Source of the DNA: Boothiomyces macroporosus
Taxonomy: Eukaryota > Chytridiomycota > Chytridiomycetes > Rhizophydiales > Terramycetaceae
Length of the DNA: 62,183 bases
Direction: 5' to 3'
Assembly (NCBI GenBank): GCA_027604185.1
Contig: JADGKB010000087.1
Coordinates: 1-62,183 of the forward strand
The notes beneath the pieces are model-generated. The model was not told the DNA's origin. It searched no databases and saw only the letters and a program-made list of their open reading frames with translations. The position numbers were made by a program, and so were the translations under genes. The stretch's first letter is position 1, and each line of letters starts with the position of its first letter. Below, one piece after another: positions 42,820 to 53,414 of the stretch.

Positions 42820-42950
42820 GTAAATATTTACCACTGTGACCAATCGCATCATTCCTAGATCACACGATGATTGGCCAAAAAAGTAGTGCAGCCATTTGAT
42901 TGGACAAGCAATCTGTTTGTCCAGTAAATATTTACCAGTCAAATATTTAC
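42820..42950. promoter_or_regulatory. Repeated palindrome GTAAATATTTAC
   Basis: The perfect palindrome GTAAATATTTAC occurs at 42820-42831 and 42924-42935, and a partial copy (CAAATATTTAC) at 42940-42950. GACCAAT and GATTGG (CCAAT in reverse) lie between them. The GTAAATA half resembles a forkhead site. The region is upstream of the 67-aa ORF and downstream of the RasGEF gene. Confidence 0.5.
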
Positions 42951-43017
42951 AGAAATAAAATGTTGATTAAGATTACACTTACAAATAAACAAATATTTGC
43001 TATCGCATTATATTGCA

Positions 43018-46000
43018 TTAATTTTCTTCTTCCTCATCATCGCTGGAAGCTTCCTTTGGCTCCACCTCCAAACTCTTATCATACAACTCGTCTTCGTTCA
43101 TGATAGGCGTCTGTTCTTCCCAGCCGACAGGCGACCCGCGCGTATCTCCCAGCTTTCTCATAAAATCTTGAATTTGCGGCACTTGAGCAAATCCGAATGG
43201 AGTCTGCTGGAATTTCTGAATTTCCTTGATTAAAAAGTATACTTTTCGCCGTTTATCAAAATTAATAAAGTGTGAATCTGGCAAGAAATCTGGGTTTCCT
43301 AGCTCACAGAACGTCAAGTCTGTCAGGAAAACACCAAGGAAAGGTATAGCAGGAGGGACCATTTCTTTTAAGCACTTTCTGTAATTGGCGTATTGATATT
43401 TGGGAGATACCAACTCTTGTAACGCCTTGTATTCTTCACTAAGTTTTGGGAATTTATCTTCCAACGCACCCCAGGTTTTGTGCAGCCTTCCAACTGGACC
43501 CATCGTTAATCCAGCAACAATTGTTGTCACAGCAGTAAGATTATTCAATTCTAGACATTGCTGAGGTTAGTAGCGATTACTTGTGCCAGGGAAATAAAGT
43601 ATTTCAGGCAGTTTAATCTTGCTTTCAAAGTGTCATTGTTCACTATGCACGTAGCAATCCAAAAGGTGAACTACTATTAGAAAACGGATTACATCATTGG
43701 TATGCCGAATCATCTTGGAGATATTTGAATTTGGGGATCCTGGTACATGACGTTTGCATTGAGACGGCTTATTTTGTTTGTTCAAAGCCATTTCTTTCTT
43801 ATAGCGACTCTCCCAAATTTGATCTAAACATTCATATGCCTGCACTTTACTGAATAGCTCATATTCTACAAGAGTCAGCTGTCTGGCCATTTCAATTGGA
43901 TCTATCTCCAAAAATGCACGTGGATCTGTCTGCAATGCTGCCAATGGGTCGTAACCGAATCTGGCACTGACAAGGATGGGTTTTGGAAAGGTCTTTTCCC
44001 TTTCTAGATTCACCGTTACAGGCTGAGGGATCATTGTTGATTTTTCCAGCTCTTTTTCCAGAGTCTCCAGTACCTGTACTGCCATATGTTCAAAATCTGG
44101 AGCAACTTTTTTGTTTACAAAGTCTCTGAATCTCAGGATCAAGTATTCATTATCAACGAAATCCTCTTCAAAGTGGTTTTGAATCCAGTATAACAATACA
44201 TGACAGACTTTGAGTCTGACTTGCACCACCTTTTTATCCAGATAGATTTCAAACATCCTTTGGTTTAATCCATATGGCGGAGTGATTTCGTATCTTTTGA
44301 ACAAGTGATCTAAAAGCTCGGTACTAGTTGAAAAAGAGTGGTGGGTCATGATAAATGCTGGACCAAACTGCTCGTCTACTTCAATCGTCGATTACCTGGC
44401 GTTGGATTGTGGCTACACAAAACCTCTACTAGTTTTGTCAATCTGCCACCCTTTACTTTTTTAAAAGTTCCAGTTTCGTCATACACTATCCCATCAACAG
44501 GATCTTGCAATAATTCCAACTCTTCAACATTCAACTGACTGATTTGTTTCTTGAAAATTGGTGCAGTTTCGCTAATAACTTGAGATTCCCACATTTGGAA
44601 CATTTGTTTAACCCTTTCATTTGCCAAGCATTCTTTTCTCCAAGCATCTCTCTTTCTTCTTTCTTCACTGCCAATATGTCGTAGTCTTACAGTCGATTCT
44701 TTAGCTAATACTACTAGTCTCTTTACCGCAATTACACATGGAATTGTACTTTGGAGCATTTCAGTGGCAGCGTTTGGAGGAGGCCAAGGAGCAGACGCAA
44801 TTTTACCTCTTGCCATCACAACCTTTGCAGAGTTCCTGACATCTTCAATTGCTTGCTTGAAAAATGGCTTTATTGGCACTGGGAATTCCGAGACATCCAG
44901 TTTCACTCCAGAAGATTCCAATCTCTGAGCATCCCCTTCTTCAATCATTGCATCATCTGAAAATTCCTTCAATACTTCAAAATTTAGTATTTCTTCCATA
45001 ATTGTGTCAGCCTTTGCGTTAACCGTTGACGTCGCTTTAATGAATTCTTCAGTAAAATGCTGGTCGTGTACTTGTTTCAATTCGCTTACTGACCCAGCAA
45101 ATTGCTTCAACAGCGTGTCTAGCGAGGCAAAGAATTCTGCGTCGGTATTTTTCTCGTCCGAATTCAGTACGTCGGTACTCGATTGTCTGGATCCCATATC
45201 ATACCGCTTTGACATTTCTTCGATTAATTTCAAATCGTTTTGTCTCTTGTATTCGCTATAACTCAAACCGCCCTTTAAACTAGAGTCTTTTTCCTTTTCA
45301 ACTGGCTCCTCTTCCGTCTTGCTACCTTCGAATGGTGTGAACTAACATTAAAATATAGTACATTGACTTCAAACTTTTTGTCTGATTTAACAAAGAAGCC
45401 GAGGGTGTTTGCAAGCAAAACCAGTTCTCTGCAATGTGTTGCTAAACTTGCTGCTTCACGAATCATCTCTGATACAGCATCTGGAGGCGGCCAAACTCCA
45501 ATAGCCATTCTGGTGGAAAGCATCAATTGCTTTGGAAATTCTGAAGAAATAATTCGACTGAGCTCTTTAATTTTAGCTTTAACTGCGGTGTCACAAAAGC
45601 TCTCTGGTTTAGTTCCAAAACCAATCGCTTTTTTATCAATGTTTTCAATTGCTCTGACAATCTCTGCTGAGCAATGTATGGTTTTGGCTGCAATTGCAAT
45701 GTAATGATGCTTGATATTCTTGTTTGCTGCCATTACCAGCTGAACTATACATTGGAAAACTTCAATCCATAATCCATCCAACTCTGTTCCATGGTCTGGC
45801 ATGTGCTCCGCAAGTGCAAGCACTTCATCAGCGTTGTTTCCCATTATTTTCTATGTCAATATAAAATACCTCCAAGTTCATTCCTTGACGGTAACCGTTG
45901 TTCCTCTTTTTACTCATAGAGGATTCTCTCAATTTTGACGGAGCTGGCCCTTCTTGGGTGGTAGGGCTTAATTTGGAAACGTCTACCCCTGCTCTGGAAG

Positions 46001-47448
46001 AAAGCATTTGGCTAATTTCATTAACTATATCACTGTCCTCAGAGGTGAAGAAAGCGAGCTTGTCTTGCAAACTCTGTCTTCTAATCTGAGAAGCAGTAAG
46101 GGATGCGTTGGTACCAATAGGTAACTCTTTTTTCTGAGGCAGAGTATCTACACCAGTGCCAATCCAGGCATTTCTTTCCAAACAAACTTTCTTTAAATAC
46201 AATATTCCCCTGGTTAACCAATAATCCACGTCAGGATCCACATAGGCCTTATTTTGAAGCAACAGTTGAACTGCTTGCTTTCTTCTAGACCACGCGGCAA
46301 CCATAATTGCGGATCTTCCTTTTCCTGGCCCACATCTTAAATTCACATCACATTTTTCATTGATTAAATACTCAATAATCGTGCTGTATCCTGAATGAAC
46401 AGCAGCAATTAATGGGGTCATTTGCCCTTTTGGGATTGGCAGTTTTTCGTTCTTGTACTTTGGAACTAAACCATCCACATTCGCTCCAGCAGCTCTTAGT
46501 ATCTTTACCACTCGAAATTTTCCGCCAAGAGCTGCCCATACAAGCGCGGTATTTCCATAATTATCAGCTGTATCCACTTGGCTCCCCCGCTTCAAAATTT
46601 CCTCGACCAACGTCAAATGTCCCTTGTAAGCGGCTTTCATCAAAATAGTGACTCCCTCTTCATCCGAACTTTCAATTGTTTCCGGTTTTAACACTGCGCA
46701 AAGCTGCTGCTCATATCCCATATATGCAGCATCTGTTAGCGCCATAATCTTGAGCTCCAGGGACTGAACCAGCATTTCTCTCCCAACAACATCCACAGGT
46801 TCCGTTGCTGCATTTTTGGATGATTTCACTATAAACTGTCCAGATAAAGCTTGGAAATTCAGGGCAGGATCCTGGGACTTTATCTTGTCCTCTGTCACAG
46901 ACTCATCCTTTTTCTTGATGAGAGGCTGTAGCTTTTTGCCATCTTCTTGAACAGCTCCGCATTGTATTAATGTATTTGCCACTTGGGTGAATCCCATTAG
47001 CTGTGATATTGATAACGGTGTCACTCCACTTTTGTTTGCGATATTTGGGTCCGCGCCTTTTAATAGTAATAGACAAGTCATGACCTTTAATTACAATATA
47101 GTTACATGGTCGTTCTGCGAAGCTGTCAAATGTAAAGGTACATTTCCATTGACATCTATGGGGCTATTGACAGAATTGAAAATGTTTTGAGCTTTTTTTT
47201 GGCAGTACAGTCTTACCGTGTCGATATTTCCTTCCTTTTCGTTAATAGAATTTACTTTACAGAGCTCCATCATTTTCTTGCATCTTTTATCTTCGTCTTC
47301 TGGGGATTGCGGACATTTTAATTTCTCCAAATCTACACCAATAGAAGGGGCTGATGTGTTTGATTTTGGCGGGCTTGGGTTAACTGTAGGAATACCCTGT
47401 ATCTCTCTTTGAGGTCTTGACAAAGTTCCACTTTGCGCTCTTGTCCAT
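43018..47448 (-). CDS. Ankyrin-repeat Ras guanine nucleotide exchange factor
   Basis: The spliced protein is 1428 aa. The N-terminal ~400 residues are ankyrin repeats (LLLLKGADPNIANKSGVTPL, DNYGNTALVWAALGGKFRVV, MTPLIAAVHSGYSTIIEYLI). A long helical centre has two similar WPPPDAVSEMIREAASLA and WPPPNAATEMLQSTIPC segments, which look like an internal duplication. Then come a RasGEF_N region (YDETGTFKKVKGGRLTKLVE) and a CDC25-type catalytic domain (DFTFWIATCIVNNDTLKARL, LNNLTAVTTIVAGLTMGPVG, FLGVFLTDLTFCELGNPDFL). Seven introns are at 47374-47395, 47085-47105, 45851-45869, 45342-45361, 44376-44395, 43671-43692 and 43561-43580. It should activate a Ras-type GTPase. The ankyrin fusion is unusual for yeasts. 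Confidence 0.92.
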
Positions 47449-47930
47449 TTTGCAAAGATGATATCACCACTCCCAATCCCAAAATGGATGTATTATCAAT
47501 GCTCATATTCAACTCTCTTGGAAAGTATGCTTGGTTTTTCCAAACCGACATCTATGAGCGGTTCTGTCCAATGTTGGTTAGAGCATAGAAAAGTCCGCTT
47601 GCCCAGGTAAGATTACTACCTCCATGAAGGGCCATCGGCGGATTAACGGGACATTGAATACTAAAAATTCATTGGTCTTTTGTGTAACTACTGGTTTGTC
47701 CTAGTAAGGAAACTCGGGGGAATATATTTAGCAAGTCCCACCTCCTAAATGAAAGCGATTCCACAGTGGTCAATGTGGGGCGCTCGCCAGGACACAAACT
47801 TCGAAAGTTGAGGGCCTTGATTGGTCAGTTATTCAGCCATTCAGACTCTTGATTGGATGATTCGTTCCCTGTATGCCTTAAAAAATATCGAAAGCTGGTA
47901 TAAAACTAACGGCCAAACAAAGCAGCACCA
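47449..47930. promoter_or_regulatory. Divergent intergenic region with a TATA box
   Basis: 482 bp lie between the RasGEF start and the next plus-strand ATG. TATAAAA is at 47899-47905, 26 bp before the ATG at 47931, so the 5' leader of that gene must be very short. Nothing else is recognisable. Confidence 0.45.
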
Positions 47931-48596
47931 ATGGAAAGACATCTCGAATGGAGCCAAGAACAATTCAACGTCTACACGGGAAAGCTTTCGCCGCTCATCT
48001 TGAAGAATCAGATTGATTTAGATGAGCTATCAAGAGGTGTTTATGTCTATTCGTCATTCAATGTTCACAAAGGGGATAAAACAGAACTGATATTTACCAG
48101 CAAAACATCTTCCACCACAAAGAGATTAGTGTCCCGGCATATTATCACCGGAAACGAAACATTCTATGTGAAGGATAACATTGTAATTACGCTTCAAGGC
48201 TCTATAATTTCTGTATTTGACAAGGAGATGTACGGCGAAATAAATTTCAATGGCAGCCAATTGGTCTATGGATGGTCGCCACTATATATAGTCAAAGCGA
48301 GATTATTTGGTGATACTGTAACCTGCTTTGTCTGTGAGCAACTGGTTACATTCAGATTATCGCAGGTGCTGTCCCCGCAAACACCCGCAGCAAAACTGTC
48401 CTTTTGCGACCGCCTTACTTCCTACCAGCACACGATGCACTACAGAGAGATAACAGTGGAATACCATCCAAGCGGGGTCGTTGACTTGGATTTTAACTAC
48501 ACAGAAATGAAAAAATGCTTCGCCAAGCGAGGAATCCTAATCAATAATGTACAGCTCCATATCAAAGGTGGGATTATTCCTTATATCTTTAAATAA
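47931..48596 (+). CDS. Unknown 221-aa protein
   Basis: A single-exon ORF with no family that I recognise. It has alternating beta-like stretches (VYVYSSFNVHKGDKTELIFT, NIVITLQGSIISVFDKEMYG, YREITVEYHPSGVVDLDFNY, NVQLHIKGGIIPYIF). That suggests an all-beta fold. No signal peptide or membrane span is seen. It is preceded by a TATA box at 47899-47905 and followed after 76 bp by the eIF2 gamma gene. Confidence 0.7.
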   Translation: MERHLEWSQEQFNVYTGKLSPLILKNQIDLDELSRGVYVYSSFNVHKGDKTELIFTSKTSSTTKRLVSRHIITGNETFYVKDNIVITLQGSIISVFDKEMYGEINFNGSQLVYGWSPLYIVKARLFGDTVTCFVCEQLVTFRLSQVLSPQTPAAKLSFCDRLTSYQHTMHYREITVEYHPSGVVDLDFNYTEMKKCFAKRGILINNVQLHIKGGIIPYIFK

Positions 48597-48617
48597 ACAT
48601 CACAGTGAAGAGTCATT

Positions 48618-48625
48618 TCACGTGA
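48618..48625. promoter_or_regulatory. E-box TCACGTGA upstream of eIF2 gamma
   Basis: The 8-bp palindrome TCACGTGA lies 48 bp before the eIF2 gamma ATG, in a 76-bp intergenic gap. A CACGTG core is a bHLH (Cbf1-type) site. A second TCACGTG stands upstream of the cyclin gene at 51124-51130, with CTAGGGTTA at 51152-51160. Confidence 0.5.
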
Positions 48626-48672
48626 CTAGCGAATTTATGAAAAAAAGAAAAACTTGAAAACTGTTACTTTTA

Positions 48673-50124
48673 ATGGCAGACGAGCTCGATCTTTCAGCAT
48701 TAACACCACTCTCACCAGAAGTTATTTCCAGACAGGCTACCATCAATATCGGTACGCATAGTTTTACATAGGTACAATTGGACATGTAGCGCATGGGAAA
48801 TCAACAGTAGTAAAAGCGATTTCTGGAGTACAAACTGTTCGTTTTAAAAACGAATTGGAAAGAAATATTACAATCAGATTAGGTTATGCAAATGCAAAAG
48901 TAATTTTCAATTAACGAGATTTTCAAATGTGATTTTGATGGTTGCCCTAGACCTGGATGCTACCGCTCTTTCAAATCCGACAAGGAAGAAGGATTTCCCT
49001 GTGAAAGAGTCGGATGTATGGGACGAATGAAGCTGGTTCGGTATGAAATTGCTAACAACAGTCATGTTTCCTTTGTGGATTGCCCTGGGCACGATATTTT
49101 GATGGCAACCATGTTAAACGGAGCAGCTGTGATGGACGCTGCATTTTTACTGATTGCTGGTAATGAAATCTGTCCGCAACCACAAACCTCTGAGCATTTG
49201 GCTGCAATTGATCTCATGAGACTGAAGCATATCATCATCTTACAAAACAAGATTGATTTAGTTAAGGAGGAGGCAGCAAAGGCACATTACGAATCCATTT
49301 TGAATTTCGTCAAAGGAACTATTGCTGATCACGCTCCAATTATTCCGATTTCAGCCCAACTAAAATACAACATTGATGCAGTCAATGAATACATTGTCAA
49401 AAAGATTCCTATTCCCGTTAGAGATTTCACTTCTCAGCCAAGGCTAATTGTTATCCGTTCATTTGACGTCAACAAGCCTGGTGCCGAAATCCATGAATTG
49501 AAAGGTGGTGTAGCTGGTGGTTCTATCTTGTCAGGTGTATTGAAATTGGGAGATGAAATTGAAGTTCGTCCTGGTGTAGTCAGCAAGGACTCTGAAGGCA
49601 GAACAGTTTGCCGTGTGATTTTCTCTAAGGTTATTTCATTGTATACTGAACAAAACGATTTGAAATTTGCTGTGCCAGGTGGCCTTATCGGTAAACTTCA
49701 TTAACATTAGGTGTGGGTACTAAAATTGATCCTACTATTTGTAGATCTGATAGATTAGTCGGTCAAGTGTTGGGAGCAGTTGGAACTCTTCCTAAAATTT
49801 ATACAGAATTGGAAATCAATTATTTCCTTTTACGTCAATTACTTGGTGTAAAGACGGAGGACAAGAAACAGACCAAAGTCCAGAAACTTGCAAAGAATGA
49901 AGTACTTATGGTAAACATTGGATCTACCACGACCGGTGGTCGCGTATTGTCGGTGAAGGCAGATATGGCCAAGATTATCCTCACCTCACCTGCCTGTACA
50001 GAAGTTGGTGAACGTATCGCTCTATCTAGACGTATTGACAAGCACTGGAGGTAAGTTTATGTTTAACAAAAGATTAATCGGATGGGGTAAAATCAAGAGA
50101 GGTGCTTCTATTGAGCCAGTCTAA
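48673..50124 (+). CDS. GCD11: Translation initiation factor eIF2 subunit gamma
   Basis: The spliced protein is 456 aa. It is the GTPase that carries Met-tRNAi to the 40S subunit. G-domain motifs are [19 protein letters not shown], the Zn knuckle ([17 protein letters not shown], and further CERVGCMG), [20 protein letters not shown] and LQNKIDL. Domain II and III follow ([71 protein letters not shown]). Introns are 48752-48771, 48900-48918, 49691-49710 and 50051-50072 (19-22 nt). Confidence 0.97.
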
Positions 50125-50163
50125 TAAATTGCATTCATATAACTTTCCAATAATAGATATTAG

Positions 50164-50394
50164 ATGAACTTGAAGCTCAATACAGAACGCAACATCCAGT
50201 GGACGATTCCTAGGAACTTTCGTAATGATATCCCGCGGGGATACTACGAATATTCTGCTGCGGAGAGCACAGTTGCACTGATGTCAAAATTCCGCTTTGA
50301 TGAATCAAAATTTTTCGAGAACTCTAAAACGGCAAGTCACGAACTTGAAAAAAAAATTCTCCACCAAATATTTTCTAAAAATCATACACAGTAA
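50164..50394 (+). CDS. Possible 76-aa protein overlapping the BAG-domain gene start
   Basis: The ORF begins MNLKLNTERNIQWTIPRNFR, has GYYEYSAAESTVALMSKFRF and a Lys/Glu-rich end. No family is recalled. It starts 39 bp after the eIF2 gamma stop and its TAA overlaps the next ATG as TAATG. It may be a real small gene, an upstream ORF of the BAG gene, or a chance frame. Confidence 0.4.
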   Translation: MNLKLNTERNIQWTIPRNFRNDIPRGYYEYSAAESTVALMSKFRFDESKFFENSKTASHELEKKILHQIFSKNHTQ

Positions 50395-50921
50395 TGGGAA
50401 TTTGGAATGGGATATTTACCTTGGCAATTGCTGCCGCATGCACAGTTGCTACCTCGGCTGTTGTCCTATATACTTCCCGTTACTTGATAGCGGACCATCA
50501 CAAAACAGTACTTCGAAATCAATTTAAACAGCAAGCAAGAAGGATAAAGCAGTCCTTGAAAGCTATTGATCAAGAATATCAAGCTATAATCGCACTCCTG
50601 GAAAAGGAGAAAATACCTTCCTCAATCCCAACTTTACTAGTTGAATCAGATCAAGAATCCGAGAATTCTGACAGTACTTTGGATGCCAAAAAATCTTTAG
50701 AAATAGAAGAAAATTTGATGCGATTATTATTGAGGCTAGATGCTCTACACCCCCGCCAAGTTCTTAAAGAAGTGTCGACTCTCCATTATTTTGATGCGTT
50801 GGATCTCTCAACCAAAGATTTGATGAAACAACAAGTGGATCACCTTCATAACCAAAAGAAAGCTTTGATTATGAAAATACAGAAATCGCAGGCACATCTC
50901 GATACAATTTTAGTTAGTTAA
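50394..50921 (+). CDS. Membrane-anchored BAG-domain protein (SNL1-like)
   Basis: A single exon encodes 175 aa. An N-terminal membrane anchor (FTLAIAAACTVATSAVVLYT) is followed by a basic coiled segment and an acidic linker. The C-terminal ~70 residues resemble a BAG domain (EENLMRLLLRLDALHPRQVL, then NQKKALIMKIQKSQAHLDTI), the Hsp70 nucleotide-exchange module. Yeast Snl1 has the same order of anchor and BAG domain. The assignment rests on pattern and layout and is tentative. Confidence 0.6.
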   Translation: MGIWNGIFTLAIAAACTVATSAVVLYTSRYLIADHHKTVLRNQFKQQARRIKQSLKAIDQEYQAIIALLEKEKIPSSIPTLLVESDQESENSDSTLDAKKSLEIEENLMRLLLRLDALHPRQVLKEVSTLHYFDALDLSTKDLMKQQVDHLHNQKKALIMKIQKSQAHLDTILVS

Positions 50922-51198
50922 TATATTATTGCATTCATACTTGTTCAATTGATGATTATTCATGATGATCAATATTTTTCCATTCTCCGAATTTCTTCAA
51001 TGGAACTCACCAAAGGACATGGGAAAATGATGCGCATTGCGCTACCGATGAGAATGTTACAGATCTACCCAACCGGCGAAACAATCTCTCTTGAAACAAC
51101 CTCTACTTTCTTCGACTCACCAGTCACGTGTTAAGGGGCTCAATCCACACTCTAGGGTTAACAGCCCTCTTGAAAACTTTTTCAAATCGATTTTGGAA

Positions 51199-52322
51199 AT
51201 GCCAACAGTCAAGAAGCAATGGGAATTTGGGGACGACGAAATGGCAGATACACCATCGATCCAACAAGGCTTTTGTATGAAAAAGGAAGCCGACCTCAGA
51301 TTGCGTGCTTGTAGAATAATTGAGAGAGTAGGAAAGAAATTGGGAATGTAATACTCACTTTAATTCAGGCCACAAGATCAAATCAACATGGGAAAAATTT
51401 TGTTGCATCGATTTTACATGCGTTATTCATTACAGCAAGGGGAGTATCATGAAGTCGCTGCAACGATACTTTTCATCGCCAGCAAGTTGGGTTCTGGCGC
51501 CATTTCAATCAAAATCGAAAAAATCATCTTGTACTGTGCAAAAGATGCAAAGAAAGATGGCCCAGTCGATATGAATGAAAACAACAAGGTTAGTGAGACA
51601 TTTTATTGCAGGAATTTCGCTACTGGTGGAACGCAATTTTTGGATTGGAAGAAATAATACTGCATCGTCTGTGTTACGATGACACACCTGCTCTTCCGCA
51701 TCCAAAAGCAATCGCACTTGTAAAGGATTTTAATGGTAAGAATGGATAATTTTTTTAATTTCGAAACGAAATTAAGAAAATCATTCAATCAGCATTTATT
51801 CTTTAGGCTCCAAACATCTTGTACAAAGTGCCTTTTTGTACTGTAATGATGCGTGAGTTTTTTCTCTAATCTCAGTCTCTGTACCACATTAGCTGTTCGA
51901 TATTCACCAGAAATGATTGCATACGCTGCAATATACGCTGCATGTGAATCTAGTGGGGAAGAGTTAAAGACTCCCCATGGAACTCTATGGTGGCAAGCAA
52001 AGAGACTTGACGAATCTTGTTTAAAAGGTGCGATTAAGGACTAATAACAGTTTTGGCAATGGAAATTGTCATGGCTGCTGAAAGTAGATTCACTTGTCTT
52101 GTCATTGATAAAGTTATTCAAAAATTAGGTATTAGAAACGCAACTAATACTGTAAATTGTATACTAACCCAGTCTCCGCAAGTTCCTGGAACTCCATTCA
52201 CGTCCTCTTCTGTTTTATCGACTTCTCCTGATGCTAGCATTGGAGGATACAAGTATAAAACTGAAAAACCAAAAGAGCGACATCATCCGTATCAAAAACC
52301 TGTTCATACCCGTAATTTTTAA
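51199..52322 (+). CDS. Cyclin K/T-like cyclin of a transcriptional CDK
   Basis: The spliced protein is 320 aa with two cyclin folds: LRLRACRIIERVGKKLGMPQ, GKILLHRFYMRYSLQQGEYH, EVAATILFIASKLG, then LVQSAFLYCNDALCTTLAVR, YSPEMIAYAAIYAACESSG. HRFYMxxS and NDxLCTTL are typical of cyclin K/T/Pch1, partners of Cdk9/Cdk12-type CTD kinases. Introns are 51348-51368 (21), 51589-51611 (23), 51736-51806 (71), 51853-51875 (23) and 52028-52050 (23). The 71-nt one carries a perfect 9-bp inverted repeat with a 3-nt loop. ATG 51199 is the first Met in frame. Confidence 0.87.
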
Positions 52323-52352
52323 AAAACATTTTAATAAAATTATAAATATAGC

Positions 52353-53376
52353 TTAAACCTGTAGTATTTTCATGAATGGTTTGAAGAACATCTCCAATAT
52401 TGGGTAAATGACCTTGTAAGCCTTGTAGCTGAAGCTCTTCTCGTGCATTCGTCTAACAGCTTCGCGGTACTTTACGAGAGAATCATAAAGATGCAACTTT
52501 GCTCTCTTTTGCTCCGCAATCAAGCTCTGTAACTTGCCGAAATCTCGCTCATGCTCTAGAAGCCCTTTACATCTTCTTACCAATTCGTCAGCACTGAAAT
52601 TTAAAGGAGAATGAACCCACCCTATAAAGCAAGGATTCATCAAGCATCTAGTGATTGCCTAGATTAACAAAGAATACCTTGATCTCATTTTGATTGAAAC
52701 ATGGCGAGCCAAAGGTTGCTATTCGCAATATCAGTTCGAAAGGCAGTGGCAGACCAATCCTGTACAAGTTTCTACAAAACATCAGGTATTCTCTAGCATC
52801 TCTTAGTCGCTTCTTTTTGTTTCCATCGCATATACTGTTTAGTGTGTTTAGCAAATCTTCACTAATATGGTTATCTTGTAATTGAACTGTAAAGAATTCA
52901 TTTTGACGAGTCAATTCACAGCAATCAGCACATCCCTTATCGGTTATACGGTTATTGGATAAATTCAATGTAATCAACCGAATATTGATGCCAAACAAGC
53001 TTTTAAGCACAGCGATAGCATGGTCATTGATATTATTGAATGATAAGTCTAAATGAATCAAATTTGAGTTTGATTTTATATGTTTAAATATTTGAATTGC
53101 TCCATGGTCTGTAATGAAATTACGCGACAGGTCTAAATGAATGAGATGCTGGAACAGCAGAGGAGGCATCTGAAAAATGCTGAGATCTGATAATTGGTTT
53201 GACCATACAAACAGGTACTGAATGCTCTTTTTTAAATCCGAAAACATGTTTGACTCTCCCAATTTGTTTTGATAGAGTATCAAATGAGATGTCGTTTCCG
53301 GAATTTCGTTAATCATCTCTTGGGATATCGCCTTATTGGTGATTTTAAATATTCCTGTCGGTTCTGTTTCTCGCAT
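52353..53376 (-). CDS. Leucine-rich-repeat protein with F-box-like C-terminal segment
   Basis: The spliced protein is 334 aa. Ribonuclease-inhibitor-type LRRs fill residues 70-190 (LIHLDLSRNFITDHGAIQIF, LIHLDLSFNNINDHAIAVLK, LITLNLSNNRITDKGCADCC). A segment LPLPFELILRIATFGSPCFN resembles an F-box helix pair. A 19-nt intron at 52659-52677 adds a helical tail (FGKLQSLIAEQKRAKLHLYD, KAYKVIYPILEMFFKPFMKI). The target or partner is unknown. An F-box role would mean a place in SCF ubiquitin ligases, but this rests on weak similarity. It converges with the cyclin gene, leaving 30 bp between the stop codons. Confidence 0.8.
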
Positions 53377-53414
53377 GTCACTTGTAAAAAGCTGGCAAAA
53401 ATTATTGAAACGAT

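Noticed and set aside
50949..51134. 61-aa ORF before the cyclin gene
   Set aside because: Overlaps the likely promoter with E-box and CTAGGGTTA, Met/Ile-rich, no features.
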